The notes: generated by a model from the sequence alone, not told the origin. Shown: positions 1 to 10,005, counted from the first letter of the stretch. The stretch: 64,000 nucleotides of DNA from Micromonospora profundi (GCF_011927785.1 NZ_JAATJK010000001.1:2356001-2420000), one strand, 5' to 3'. Made by a program: numbers and translations.

Positions 1-486
1 GAACTGCTCGGTGCTGATGCCGAGGATGCCCTTGTCCTGCGACATCTGGTAGGCGGCGTTGTTGACCAGGATGTCGATGCCGCCCAGGTCGCGTACCGTC
101 CGGTCGACCAGTTCCTGGCAGTGCGCCTCGTCGGTGATGTCGCCGCGGACGGCGATGCCCCGGCGGCCGGCGGCCTCGACGAGTCGGATGGTCTCCCGGG
201 CGTCGGCGTCCTCCTCCTCGCTCAGGTACGAGATGAGCACGTCGGCGCCTTCGCGGGCGAAGGCGATGGCGACAGCCCGGCCGATCCCCGAGTCACCGCC
301 GGTGATCAGCGCCCGCTTGCCGTCGAGCTTGCCGCTGCCCCGGTACGACTCCTCCCCGTGGTCCGGCTTGGGCGTCATCTCGCCGGTCGAGCCGGGCGGC
401 GTCTGCTGCTGGCCGGGCTGGCCGGACTGCTGCCCGTACTGGCTGGCCGGGTCCTGTGGGGTGTGCTGGTCGTTGCTCACCGACAT
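1..486 (-). CDS. SDR family oxidoreductase (partial, C-terminus outside window)
   Basis: This is the N-terminal 162 codons of a short-chain dehydrogenase/reductase. A Gln/Pro-rich lead of about 45 residues precedes the Rossmann fold, which shows the dinucleotide-binding motif TGGDSGIGRA and the structural motif LVNNAA. The Tyr-x3-Lys catalytic pair lies beyond the window edge. The long polar N-terminus resembles the YghA-like group of general-stress SDRs. ATG at 486 has the Shine-Dalgarno AGGAGG only 2 nt away; a GTG at 480 in the same frame has an 8-nt spacing and may be the real start. The substrate cannot be inferred. Confidence 0.85.
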   Translation of the reverse strand, partial: MSVSNDQHTPQDPASQYGQQSGQPGQQQTPPGSTGEMTPKPDHGEESYRGSGKLDGKRALITGGDSGIGRAVAIAFAREGADVLISYLSEEEDADARETIRLVEAAGRRGIAVRGDITDEAHCQELVDRTVRDLGGIDILVNNAAYQMSQDKGILGISTEQF

Positions 487-644
487 CTCCTCCTGCGGCG
501 CTGCTCCGGTCCCTGACTGCCCTACCCCGCGGTGGCCTGCGGAAACCGCAAGGGCCGGCGGGCAGGCGTGGCGGGAGCCACCGGCTCTGGTTATGGTGCG
601 CGAGGCGCTCACGAGGCGCATCGACCCCCATGGAAGGGCACGAC

Positions 645-2435
<1,791 letters not shown>

Positions 2436-2493
2436 CAGCAGGGCACGATCGGCGGGCCGTGGGTGGCGACACCTCCGGCCCGTCGCGCGTTTC

Positions 2494-2667
2494 TCAGCCC
2501 TGCACGTTCCAGCGCACCGGATCCTCGGACCCCTGTGGGGAGTCACGCCCGGGATCGGTCTCGGTCAGCGCGACACGCTCGTCCGGACGGACGGCGGGCG
2601 GCAACTCCCCGAAGCGGATGTGGCGCAGGAACGCGTACTCGTCGTCGGTGAACGGCTGCTCGGCCAT
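2494..2667 (-). CDS. Small conserved-looking acidic protein, 57 aa
   Basis: A short reading frame starting MAEQPFTDDEYAFLRHIRFG and ending DPVRWNVQG. Support comes from a very good ribosome site, GGGGAGG 5 nt before the ATG, strong third-position G+C, and no overlap with other real genes. It is hydrophilic with no signal peptide or membrane segment. I do not recognise a family; the function is unknown. A short dyad (CAGGTG/CACCTG, 2696-2710) lies about 30 nt upstream and could be an operator. Confidence 0.72.
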   Translation of the reverse strand: MAEQPFTDDEYAFLRHIRFGELPPAVRPDERVALTETDPGRDSPQGSEDPVRWNVQG

Positions 2668-2695
2668 CAGCACCTCCCCTGCTCCGCCTCATTGT

Positions 2696-2710
2696 CAGGT
2701 GACCCACCTG
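2696..2710 (-). promoter_or_regulatory. Short dyad upstream of the 57-aa gene
   Basis: CAGGTG-ACC-CACCTG, a 6-bp perfect dyad about 30 nt upstream of the start codon at 2667. The position suits an operator or promoter element, but no regulator is indicated and a 6-bp dyad can occur by chance in this G+C-rich DNA. Confidence 0.25.
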
Positions 2711-2850
2711 CGTCGCGCCAGTACTTCAGGTTGGCGCGGTCTGCGCTGTGCCGTGGCGCCGCGCACGTCGCGTAAGGCGTCCTAGGATCCTGGGTGTTTG
2801 GTGAAGGGCCGACTGAAGAGCCGCCGCTGACCAGGATCAGTTGGGCGAGA

Positions 2851-4008
2851 TCAGCCTCGCGCGTCGGCGAGCTGCGCGCGGCGCGGGTTCGGCAGCCGCT
2901 CCAGCGCCGCTAGCGCCACCCGGACCGGTCGGCGGTCCATCATCTCGTCGAAGCCCGCCCGCCCCTGGCAGAACCGGACGAACATCCGCCACCCCGGCGG
3001 GGTCGCCAGCAGGGCGTGGAACACCGTCGGGCGAGCGGTGAACAGGTCGAGCAGCCGGAACCCCGCCCGCATCGACGGCACCAGGCGCTCGGCGACCGCA
3101 CGCTCGTAGCCGGCCAGGTCCCCGTCGGCGACCGCCGCGCCAGCCAGCTCACCGGAGCGCAGCGCGAAGCTGATGCCCTCTCTGCTCCACGGTTCCAGCA
3201 GCCCGGCCGCGTCCCCCACCACGAGCACCCGGCCCCTCCGCAACGGCGAGTCCTCCTCGCGGCAGCGGGTCAGGTGACCCGAGTCGTGCTCCGCCGGCAG
3301 CCCGGTCAACCCCAACCTGTCGACGAACTCCCGCAGGTAGGCGCGGGTCCCCTCCCCCGCACCTCGGCCCGCGATCACGCCGACGGTCAGCCGGTCGCCC
3401 TTCGGGAACACCCAGGCGTACGAGCCGGGCAGCGCGCCCCAGTCCAGCAACAGCCGCCCCCGCCAGCGCTCCTGCTCGGCGGGCGGCACTGGCACCTCCA
3501 ACTCCAGCCCCAGATCCACCTGCCGGTACCGCACACCCACATGCCGGGCGGTCACCCCCGACGACCCGTCCGCGCCGATCACCACACGGGACGTGAGCGT
3601 CGTACCGTCGGCCAGTCGCAGGCGTACCCCCTCGGGGTCCTGCTCGATGGCGCGGACCGCGACCCGTTCCCGCATCTGCGCGCCGGCGGCGACCGCCGCC
3701 GCGCGCAGCCGGTCGTCGAACTCCTCGCGGCGCACCATCGTCAGCACCGGGCTGCCGTTGCGGCGGGTGAACTCCCGGCGGCCGTCGCGGGTGAACGTCA
3801 CCCGGTCCACCCGGTCGGCCGCGGGCACCTCGATGCGGTCCCGTACGGCCGCCAGGGACGTGCCGATCAGGCCGCCGCCGCAGGTCTTGTACCGGGGGTG
3901 CGCGGCCCGCTCGACAACAAGGGTACGAAGGCCGGCCCGGGCTGCGGCATGTGCCGCGGAGAGCCCGGCGGGGCCGGCGCCGACGACGACGAGATCCCAG
4001 ACGATCAC
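2851..4008 (-). CDS. Geranylgeranyl reductase family FAD-dependent oxidoreductase
   Basis: 385-residue flavoprotein of the geranylgeranyl reductase/p-hydroxybenzoate hydroxylase superfamily. It opens with the FAD-binding GxGxxG motif (VVVGAGPAGLSAA), has the family-typical YKTCGGGL near residue 42, and the second FAD motif VLVVGDAAGLLEPWSREGI near residue 275. Family members reduce double bonds of isoprenoid chains, for example on menaquinone, carotenoids or membrane lipids; the substrate here is not shown. The start is GTG at 4008. Monocistronic, convergent with the 57-aa gene's neighbourhood. Confidence 0.88.
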   Translation of the reverse strand: MIVWDLVVVGAGPAGLSAAHAAARAGLRTLVVERAAHPRYKTCGGGLIGTSLAAVRDRIEVPAADRVDRVTFTRDGRREFTRRNGSPVLTMVRREEFDDRLRAAAVAAGAQMRERVAVRAIEQDPEGVRLRLADGTTLTSRVVIGADGSSGVTARHVGVRYRQVDLGLELEVPVPPAEQERWRGRLLLDWGALPGSYAWVFPKGDRLTVGVIAGRGAGEGTRAYLREFVDRLGLTGLPAEHDSGHLTRCREEDSPLRRGRVLVVGDAAGLLEPWSREGISFALRSGELAGAAVADGDLAGYERAVAERLVPSMRAGFRLLDLFTARPTVFHALLATPPGWRMFVRFCQGRAGFDEMMDRRPVRVALAALERLPNPRRAQLADARG

Positions 4009-4155
4009 TGATGCAGCCTAGGGCACCACCCGCCACCCGAACGGGGTACGGCAGGCCCGCCGACCGCCCGATCGGGTGGGCATTTTCGGCCACCCAGGGG
4101 GTAACCGACGCGGCGTAACCGTCCGCGCTGAGGCGGGCGAGCAAAGGAGGCGATC

Positions 4156-4392
4156 ATGCAGCAGGTGCAGCTGTCGGAGATCGAGCAACGGGTGTTCCAG
4201 GCGGTCACCACCCTCGAAGCACGCGGCCAGGTGCCCTATCCGGATCTGATCGCCGAAGGGTCCGGGCTCACCGAGGAGCAGGTGCACGAACCGCTGCACA
4301 TGCTCACCGAGAAGGGCCTGCTGCACCGCGAGGACTCGCCGATGGCAGGGCTCGACTTCGGCCCCCGGTTCTGCGCCCGCCAGATGGCGTGA
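4156..4392 (+). CDS. Small winged-helix-like protein, 78 aa
   Basis: A 78-residue protein with a perfect AAAGGAGG ribosome site 5 nt before the ATG. The pattern (LSEIEQRVFQAVTTLEARG, then GLTEEQVHEPLHMLTEKGLL) reads as a helix-turn-helix followed by a hairpin, as in small winged-helix proteins that act as regulators or adaptors. No metal ligands or sensor domain are present. Function is unknown; DNA binding is an inference from the helix pattern. Confidence 0.8.
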   Translation: MQQVQLSEIEQRVFQAVTTLEARGQVPYPDLIAEGSGLTEEQVHEPLHMLTEKGLLHREDSPMAGLDFGPRFCARQMA

Positions 4393-4477
4393 TCCGTCGC
4401 TCCACCCGCGACGGTTCGCCCCCCGTTGACCCGGGTAGCGGTCAGGCAAGCGTGATCGGCCATCAGCGGGGGGCACG

Positions 4478-5896
4478 ATGAGTGACGCGGTGGACGAACG
4501 CAGACGCTGGCAGGCCGTCGGCGTCGGACTCGTCGCCGCGTTCATGACGCTGCTCGACGTGAGCATCGTCAACGTGGCGGTGCCCTCCATCGACCGCGCG
4601 CTGCACGCCTCCCCAAGCGACCTCCAGTGGGTCCTCTCCGGGTACGCGCTCACCTTCGGCCTGGTCCTCGTGCCTGCCGGCCGCTTCGGTGACGCCCGGG
4701 GCCGGCGCAACGCATTCGTGCTGGGCATCGGGCTGTTCACCGCCACCAGCGCCCTCGCCGGCCTGGCCACCTCCCCCACCTGGCTGGTCGCCGCCCGGCT
4801 GCTCCAGGGTGCCGCCGCAGGCGTGGTCAACCCTCAGGTGACAGGGCTCATCCAGGAACTGTTCCGAGGGCCGGAAAGGGCCCGCCCGTTCGGGCTGCTC
4901 GGCGCGACGATCGGCATCTCCACCGCCGTCGGGCCACTGCTCGGCGGGCTCCTCATCGCCCTCGGCGGCGAGGCACACGGATGGCGGTGGGTCTTCTTCG
5001 TCAACGTGCCCGTCGGCATCATCGCGATGATCCTCGGCTGGCGCCTGCTGCCCGCGCGCCCCCCGGGAAGGATCGGCCGACGCCGGCTCGACCCGGTCGG
5101 AGTGCTGCTGCTCGGCGTAGGAGTGGTCCTGGTCCTGCTGCCACTCGTACAGGAGCAACAGTGGCGGACCCCCTGGAAATGGGCGCTCATCCCCGCCGGC
5201 CTGGCGGTCCTCGTCGCCTTCGGACTCTGGGAGCGGCGGTACGCGCGCCACCACGAACCCCTCTTCGACCTGCGGCTGTTCGCCTTCCAGTCGTACACAC
5301 TCGGATCGATCATCGCCCTGGTCTACTTCGGCGGCTTCACCGCGATCTTCTTCATCTTCACGCTGTTCCTCCAGAACGGCCTCGGCTACAGCGCGCTCGT
5401 CGCCGGCATCGCCATCACCCCGTTCGCCCTCGGCTCCGCCGCCGCGTCGGCACTGGGCGGCCGCATCGTCAACCGCTTCGGCCGACCTCTGGTCGCCATC
5501 GGCCTGCTCGCCGTCGTACTCGGGCTGGCCGCCACAGCCCTCGCGCTGCACCTCTGGCCGCACGCCCCCGCACCCTTGGTCACCGCCGGGCCGCTACTCG
5601 TCGCCGGCATCGGCAGCGGCCTGGTCATCGCCCCCAACCAGACACTCACCCTCGCCCAAGTGCCCGTACACCAGGCCGGCAGCGGCGCCGGCATGCTCCA
5701 AACTGGTCAGCGCATCGGCGCGGCCGCCGGCATCGCCGCCGTCGGGTCGATGTTCTTCTCGTCGCTCGCCGACAGCCGCGGCAACTGGACCACCGCCTTC
5801 GAGATGTCCCTCCTGCTCGCCACCGGGATCATCGCGCTCGCGCTTGTCGCCGCGCTTATCGACATCTTCCGCAGCCACAACCACACAAAGACTTGA
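4478..5896 (+). CDS. MFS transporter, DHA2 (EmrB/QacA) family
   Basis: 472-residue inner-membrane drug:H+ antiporter with about 14 hydrophobic segments, the length and topology expected of DHA2 exporters. Motif D1 region (LLDVSIVNVAVPSI) is in helix 1 and motif A-like PAGRFGDARGRRN follows helix 2; the antiporter motif C region is visible as LLGATIGISTAVGPLLGG in helix 5. Likely exports drugs or an own product; no regulator gene adjoins it. It ends just before an array of hairpins that should terminate transcription from both sides. Confidence 0.92.
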   Translation: MSDAVDERRRWQAVGVGLVAAFMTLLDVSIVNVAVPSIDRALHASPSDLQWVLSGYALTFGLVLVPAGRFGDARGRRNAFVLGIGLFTATSALAGLATSPTWLVAARLLQGAAAGVVNPQVTGLIQELFRGPERARPFGLLGATIGISTAVGPLLGGLLIALGGEAHGWRWVFFVNVPVGIIAMILGWRLLPARPPGRIGRRRLDPVGVLLLGVGVVLVLLPLVQEQQWRTPWKWALIPAGLAVLVAFGLWERRYARHHEPLFDLRLFAFQSYTLGSIIALVYFGGFTAIFFIFTLFLQNGLGYSALVAGIAITPFALGSAAASALGGRIVNRFGRPLVAIGLLAVVLGLAATALALHLWPHAPAPLVTAGPLLVAGIGSGLVIAPNQTLTLAQVPVHQAGSGAGMLQTGQRIGAAAGIAAVGSMFFSSLADSRGNWTTAFEMSLLLATGIIALALVAALIDIFRSHNHTKT

Positions 5897-5952
5897 CAAC
5901 CCCAGGTGTACGCCGCCAGCGCCGTCCCCACCTTCGGGCGTGGTACCGCCGG

Positions 5953-6102
5953 CCGGCGTCCACACCTCTGGGTGTGTGCCGGTTGGCTTGCGTCGGAACC
6001 TTGCGTGTGCCGTTGGCCGGCACCTCTCGTGTTCGGGTGCCGGCCATCAGTTGTGGCTGCAATGCCGATGGCCGGCACCCCGTGTTGGGGGTGCCGGCCA
6101 TC
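5953..6102. terminator. Array of three GC-rich hairpins between convergent genes
   Basis: Between the exporter (+) and the lysozyme-fold gene (-) lie three consecutive stem-loops built on CCGGC: an imperfect one at 5953-5982, an 11-bp stem at 6014-6024/6036-6046, and a perfect 15-bp stem at 6067-6081/6088-6102 with a 6-nt loop. An 18-nt direct repeat (GGGTGCCGGCCATCAGTT) begins at 6035 and again at 6089, so the second and third hairpins can also pair with each other. The placement suggests bidirectional termination. Confidence 0.7.
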
Positions 6103-6131
6103 AGTTCGGTGTGCTGGGGTTCTGTGGTGGG

Positions 6132-6722
6132 TCAGCTGTTCCAGTACTGGGCGACCAGGTCAGCGGCCTGCTGCTCCCACTGCGCGTAGGCGTCCGGGTA
6201 CGCCGACACCTGCACCGTCTGCGCGGCCACGGTCAACGGCATGTCCTGCCACCCGTCAACCTGCTTCAAACCCTTCAGAAAGGCGGTGGTGGAGTAGTCG
6301 GGGTCGGTGATCTGCTCCGGCGTACCCCAACCCGAGCTCGGACGCTGCTGGAACAAACCCTGCGAGTCATGATCGTTGCGGTCACCCAGGTGACCCAGGT
6401 TCTCCAACTTCGACTCCTGCAGACTCGTACCGATCGAGATCACCGCAGCCCGCTCAGGCATGCCGGCCTTCTTCGTCGCAGCGATGATCGCCTTCACATT
6501 CGCGGTCTGCTCGTCGTTGAGGGCGATCCGCGACTGCGCGCCCTGCGTACCGTGCGGGATCAACTTGCCGGTATCAGGCTTGTCGGCCTGCACCACCGCC
6601 ACCGGCTTGACACCCACCGCAGCGTCGGCGGCGTTGTGGCCGGCGATGGGGCCGGCGAAAACACCACCGGCGAACGCGAGACCAGCAACGGACAGCATGC
6701 TCTTACGAATGATCGTGTTCAT
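6132..6722 (-). CDS. Secreted lysozyme-fold (transglycosylase-like) protein
   Basis: 196-residue exported protein. A signal peptide (IIRKSMLSVAGLAFAGGVFA) is followed by a linker and a C-terminal domain reading QESKLENL, SQGLFQQRPSSGWGTPEQI and QVSAYPDAYAQWE. The same domain is found as a lysozyme-like module in actinobacterial NlpC/P60 cell-wall proteins, but here it stands without a peptidase. Glu in LQES is the candidate catalytic residue. Start at 6722 is fixed by GAAGGAG 8 nt upstream. A role in cell-wall turnover is inferred. Its upstream region is an unusually long gene-free stretch. Confidence 0.85.
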   Translation of the reverse strand: MNTIIRKSMLSVAGLAFAGGVFAGPIAGHNAADAAVGVKPVAVVQADKPDTGKLIPHGTQGAQSRIALNDEQTANVKAIIAATKKAGMPERAAVISIGTSLQESKLENLGHLGDRNDHDSQGLFQQRPSSGWGTPEQITDPDYSTTAFLKGLKQVDGWQDMPLTVAAQTVQVSAYPDAYAQWEQQAADLVAQYWNS

Positions 6723-7003
6723 GGGGGTAGCTCCTTCGGGGGTAGGAAACACCCACACACCAGGGGGACGGCGCACAGGTGTCAGCACCTCGTCCGGCAC
6801 TGCACAAAACAACAAAGGGGGGAAAGTCATCACGGCGGCCGGGCGCGGGGGGCGCCTCTAGCGGCCGGTCCATGTGTAACCACCCGGGGGCCGGGACCAT
6901 TCCCGGGGGCGGGCCATCCATCGGCAGCCGCGTCGAGCCGGCGCCACGGTCGTTCGGAGGTCTACAACCACAGGGCCGGGCCAGGCATTCCACCCGCGCC
7001 AGC

Positions 7004-7067
7004 CAGTCACGCAACCCGGCGTCCAGCGGGCCGAGCAGTCACGCAACCCGGCGCCGAGCGGGCCAGG
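7004..7067. repeat. 32-bp direct repeat, two tandem copies
   Basis: CAGTCACGCAACCCGGCG occurs at 7004-7021 and 7036-7053, each followed by a related AGCGGGCC segment, giving a 32-bp period. Two copies only, so this is not a CRISPR array. It could be a tandem binding site or a local duplication. Confidence 0.75.
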
Positions 7068-7259
7068 CGATGCACCTCCACGAGGGCGCGCCTGCGGCCG
7101 GTGGTACTGCGACCGTCAGGGTATGTAACCCGGCCGGGGCCGCCACGATTCCGGCCTGAGGATGCCACCGGTCACACCCAGAAACCCGCCGCCAACGGAC
7201 ATACCCCCCATACGCGTCGCCGGCCGCCGGCCGAACCGGGCACCCAGGCGATGAGCCGG

Positions 7260-7322
7260 CTCGGGTTCCTTGAAACCGGGGCATCCACCCCAGCCGGACA
7301 CACCGATTACAAGGAACCCGAG
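7260..7322. repeat. Palindromic intergenic repeat, copy A
   Basis: Outer arms CTCGGGTTCCTTG and CAAGGAACCCGAG form a perfect 13-bp inverted repeat around a core containing GAAACCGGGG and GGACAC-CCGATT. A clearly related copy lies at 63914-63975, sharing the CTCGG...GAAACCGGGG...GGACAC-CCGATT-CA-GGAACC-GAG framework. Two copies 56 kb apart indicate a dispersed repeat family. Confidence 0.8.
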
Positions 7323-7502
7323 TCGATCAAACACCAGAAACGCCGAGTCGCTCCGGCCTCCGCCCCGGACCCCACCTCTACCGCCCGCTTTGCGCCCATC
7401 CGCCAGCCGCCCTCCCAGGGAGCACACCACCAAGCAGGGGGCACACCCACCGAACAGCCCTCCACCGACGGCGACCGGCCCCTACCACGCCCGACAACCG
7501 AG

Positions 7503-7538
7503 GCTGGCGCCCGTCGGAGTGTTCCGACGGGCGCCAGC
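7503..7538 (-). terminator. Hairpin terminator of the DUF4012-LPXTG operon
   Basis: A perfect 16-bp stem (GCTGGCGCCCGTCGGA at 7503-7518 paired with 7523-7538) with a 4-nt GTGT loop, 39 nt downstream of the stop codon of the LPXTG gene. There is no T-tract, as is common in actinobacterial terminators. Confidence 0.75.
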
Positions 7539-7577
7539 TCAGGTGCTATCCGGGCACTGCCCGGCGGGTCATGCGGA

Positions 7578-8207
7578 TCAGTGCGCGGCTCCACCGAAGC
7601 GCTGGCGGCGACGCCAGGCCAGGGTCAGCAGCAGCATGATCGCGCCGGCGCCGACGAGGCCGCCACCGAGCTTCATGGGCGTACCCATGCTGTCACCGGT
7701 GACGGGCAGCGGCTGCTTCTTGTGCAGCACCCGCAGCTCGGCGGTGGCGGTGCGGCCGGACTCCCGGCCGGTGGCGGTGAAGGTCAGCAGACCGGTCACC
7801 GACGGCCGGTAGGACTTGGTGAACCGACCCTGGGCGTTGGTACGCGCCGTGAAGTTCAGCGGTGCGCTCGCCTGGTACGCGACCGGGGCCATGGCCACGG
7901 TGCTGCCGTCGCTGCGGCGGGCCGGCGCCTGGCCGGGAGCCGGGGCCGCCAGCGGGGTGACGGTCACCGTGATGTCGACTGTCTCGTTCGGACCGAAGCC
8001 GGTGCCGGTGAGGACGACCGTCTCGCCGAGGTAGATCGTCGGACGGTTGACTGTCAGCGACGCGAGCTGCGGCGTGTACGCCGGCGGCTGGGTCGGATCC
8101 GTGGTCGCGGACGGCGTCGGCTGCGGCTGTGCCGCCCCCGCTGCGGTCGGCACGGCCACCACGGCCAGACCGACCGTGAGCGCCATGATGATGCGGGATA
8201 GCCGCAT
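7578..8207 (-). CDS. LPXTG-type cell-wall-anchored Ig-like domain protein
   Basis: 209-residue surface protein. Signal peptide (RLSRIIMALTVGLAVVAVPTAAGA), Thr/Pro-rich spacer, a beta-rich region (PTIYLGETVVLTGTGFGPNE) typical of Ig-like/IPT folds, then the sortase signal LPVTG, a hydrophobic helix and the Arg-rich tail WRRRQR. It should be covalently linked to peptidoglycan by a sortase, none of which is encoded in this window. Start 8207 has AGGAGGG 8 nt upstream. It lies 13 bp downstream of the DUF4012 gene and is presumably co-transcribed with it, which suggests a role at the cell surface together with exopolysaccharide. Confidence 0.87.
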   Translation of the reverse strand: MRLSRIIMALTVGLAVVAVPTAAGAAQPQPTPSATTDPTQPPAYTPQLASLTVNRPTIYLGETVVLTGTGFGPNETVDITVTVTPLAAPAPGQAPARRSDGSTVAMAPVAYQASAPLNFTARTNAQGRFTKSYRPSVTGLLTFTATGRESGRTATAELRVLHKKQPLPVTGDSMGTPMKLGGGLVGAGAIMLLLTLAWRRRQRFGGAAH

Positions 8208-8220
8208 GATTGGTTCCCTC

Positions 8221-10005
8221 CTACTGGTCACATCGTGGTGCGGAATGAACTTGGGTGGTCCATGGGCTGGCGGTCGGAGTCAGCCACAACTCGGCCTGCC
8301 CCACGCTGGTTTTGGCGGTCAAGACCGTCATCTCCAACGTCCGTTCAGCGCCGGGGCCGACCTCGACGTTGGCCGTGGCAACGTGGCGGCGTCGTTCGGT
8401 GCCGCTTCCGAGCGCGGTTTCCGACCCGTCGAGCCGGGCGTCGAGCACGGCGCCCCCTGCCGGGCTGAAGACCGACACCAACGTGCGAGCGGTGTACGGG
8501 TCGCCAGCCATGCCGAGGCCGAGGACGGACTCGCTGAGTCCTGACTTCGGCGCCGTGGAGCGCAGGGTCACCCGCAGCCGGAGCTCGCGGCGGCCGTCGG
8601 GCCGGCATTCGCCGACTGTCAGGTTCGCCGTCGGCCGCAGGTAGTAGCCGAGCTTCGCGCCGCTGCCGTCGTTGAGGAAGACGCCGACCGTCGGCACGGT
8701 GTCCTGTTCCGGGAGCGTCCCGGCCATCCGGCTGTCGCTGAATGTCCGCTGTTCTTCCGGTCGGGCACTCCAGAACAATATCCGGCGTTCGGTGATAGCA
8801 CGGTCGAATGCGGACAACAACACCCGTGGGTTGACATTCTTCGTGAAGAAGGCGTCGAACACAGCGGCGGCGGAGGAGGCGAAGAACTCGTCCTGCTGCT
8901 TGATGTCCAGCCGCTGGTAGCTCTCGTTGAGCAGGGTCTGCACGACCTTTTCGCTGGCCAGGGGAACGCCGCCGGGCACCGCTACCGGGCCGGTGGCCTT
9001 GAGCAGGTACGACAGCACCACCGGGTCGACAGCGAGCACACCGTCGACAGTGGTGCCGGTCTTGCGGCGGAACATCTCCCGGTACAGGGATGCGGCGGTC
9101 GGGAAGTGCGGGGTGAGGTTGACGTCGGCCGGGTACATGCCGGGCAGGTCGGTCCAGAGGGCCCGGGTCTCGGCGGACAGCTTCAGCGGCGGAACGAACC
9201 GGCCGAAGGAGGCGCTGCTGCCCTGGCGGCCCATCCGGACCGAGCCCTTGTCGGCCTCGATCAGCGCGTACGCGCCGAACATGCCGCCGGTGGCGCGCAG
9301 CTCGGCCAGGTTCTGCGAGACCAGCAGGTATCGCCGCGAGCCGTTCGCGCCGAGCAGCGGCGGCAGCAGCCGGGCGCCCTGGTCGGCGGCGGCGGTGAGG
9401 CTGGCCAGGCGGTCGATCTCGCCGCGTAGGTCGGTGAGCGCCTGCCGGATCTGGCTGACCAGCCGGTCGGCCGGCACGGCGGCCAGGTCACGGCGGGTGC
9501 TCTGCACGGCCTCGTCGGCCTGGGACAGCTCGGCGGAGACCGCTGTGAGTTTCGCCAGGTCCAGCCGGCCGCCGGAGGGCACCAGACTGGTCAGGTCGGC
9601 GCGCAGCAGCGTGGGGAACGCGTGCCGGGCCAGGTCGTCGATGGCGACGGCGATCCGCCGGACGGCGTCGAGGTCGTCGCCGGCGAACGGGGTCCGCCGT
9701 GCGACGTGCCAGCTCGGGTCAGTCGTGGCGGACCGGGCGGCGCCGGCCTGCTCCTGGAGGGCGGCGAGGGTGCGCTGGGCGCGGTCGGTGTCCCCGCCCA
9801 CCACCTGCGCGCTCAACTCCCGGGCCAGGCCGGCGGCGTTGATCAGGTGGGCGCGCGCCTGCCAGCCCCGGAAGCCCACCCACCCGCCGCTGGCCAGCAG
9901 CAGGCAGCCGGCCACCAGGCCAGCGAGCAGCGCCCGGCGCAGTCGCGCCCGGCGGCGACGCCGGGATCGGCTTCGCCGTCGACGTGGCTGTTCGCTCTCC
10001 GTCAC
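8221..10005 (-). CDS. DUF4012 domain-containing membrane-anchored protein
   Basis: 594-residue protein with a strongly basic N-terminus (RRRRSRSRRRRRARLRR), one transmembrane helix near residue 30-50, and a large extracellular part. The central region (YLLVSQNLAELRATGGMFGAYALI and GVLAVDPVVLSYLLKATGPV) matches DUF4012, a family repeatedly found in actinobacterial exopolysaccharide clusters and related to LytR-type extracytoplasmic proteins in context. Biochemical function is not known. The ATG at 10017 lacks a ribosome site, while GTG at 10005 has GGAG 6 nt upstream; I prefer GTG. First gene of a two-gene operon with the LPXTG protein, next to glycosyltransferase and tyrosine kinase genes. 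Confidence 0.85.
   Translation of the reverse strand: MTESEQPRRRRSRSRRRRRARLRRALLAGLVAGCLLLASGGWVGFRGWQARAHLINAAGLARELSAQVVGGDTDRAQRTLAALQEQAGAARSATTDPSWHVARRTPFAGDDLDAVRRIAVAIDDLARHAFPTLLRADLTSLVPSGGRLDLAKLTAVSAELSQADEAVQSTRRDLAAVPADRLVSQIRQALTDLRGEIDRLASLTAAADQGARLLPPLLGANGSRRYLLVSQNLAELRATGGMFGAYALIEADKGSVRMGRQGSSASFGRFVPPLKLSAETRALWTDLPGMYPADVNLTPHFPTAASLYREMFRRKTGTTVDGVLAVDPVVLSYLLKATGPVAVPGGVPLASEKVVQTLLNESYQRLDIKQQDEFFASSAAAVFDAFFTKNVNPRVLLSAFDRAITERRILFWSARPEEQRTFSDSRMAGTLPEQDTVPTVGVFLNDGSGAKLGYYLRPTANLTVGECRPDGRRELRLRVTLRSTAPKSGLSESVLGLGMAGDPYTARTLVSVFSPAGGAVLDARLDGSETALGSGTERRRHVATANVEVGPGAERTLEMTVLTAKTSVGQAELWLTPTASPWTTQVHSAPRCDQ

Larger units (their letters stand above)
6723..7502. 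other. 780-bp gene-free region with repeats
   Basis: No reading frame here looks like a gene on either strand. It holds two copies of a 32-bp direct repeat (7004-7067), a pair of related segments on the minus strand containing GGAATnGT and GGTTACA or GTTACA (around 6876-6905 and 7126-7157), and a palindromic repeat (7260-7322). It is upstream of the lysozyme-fold gene at 6722 and may include a long structured leader. I looked for the conserved ydaO (c-di-AMP) core that often precedes cell-wall hydrolase genes and did not find it. Confidence 0.5.

Noticed and set aside
7004-7067. CRISPR array
   Set aside because: Only two copies of a 32-bp unit, no spacers of uniform length, no cas genes.
6723-7200. 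ydaO/c-di-AMP riboswitch before the lysozyme-fold gene
   Set aside because: Expected from gene context, but the conserved core was not found on the minus strand by eye.
5844-8201. 785-codon plus-strand frame
   Set aside because: Runs through terminator hairpins and antisense to two genes with signal peptides; no recognisable domain.
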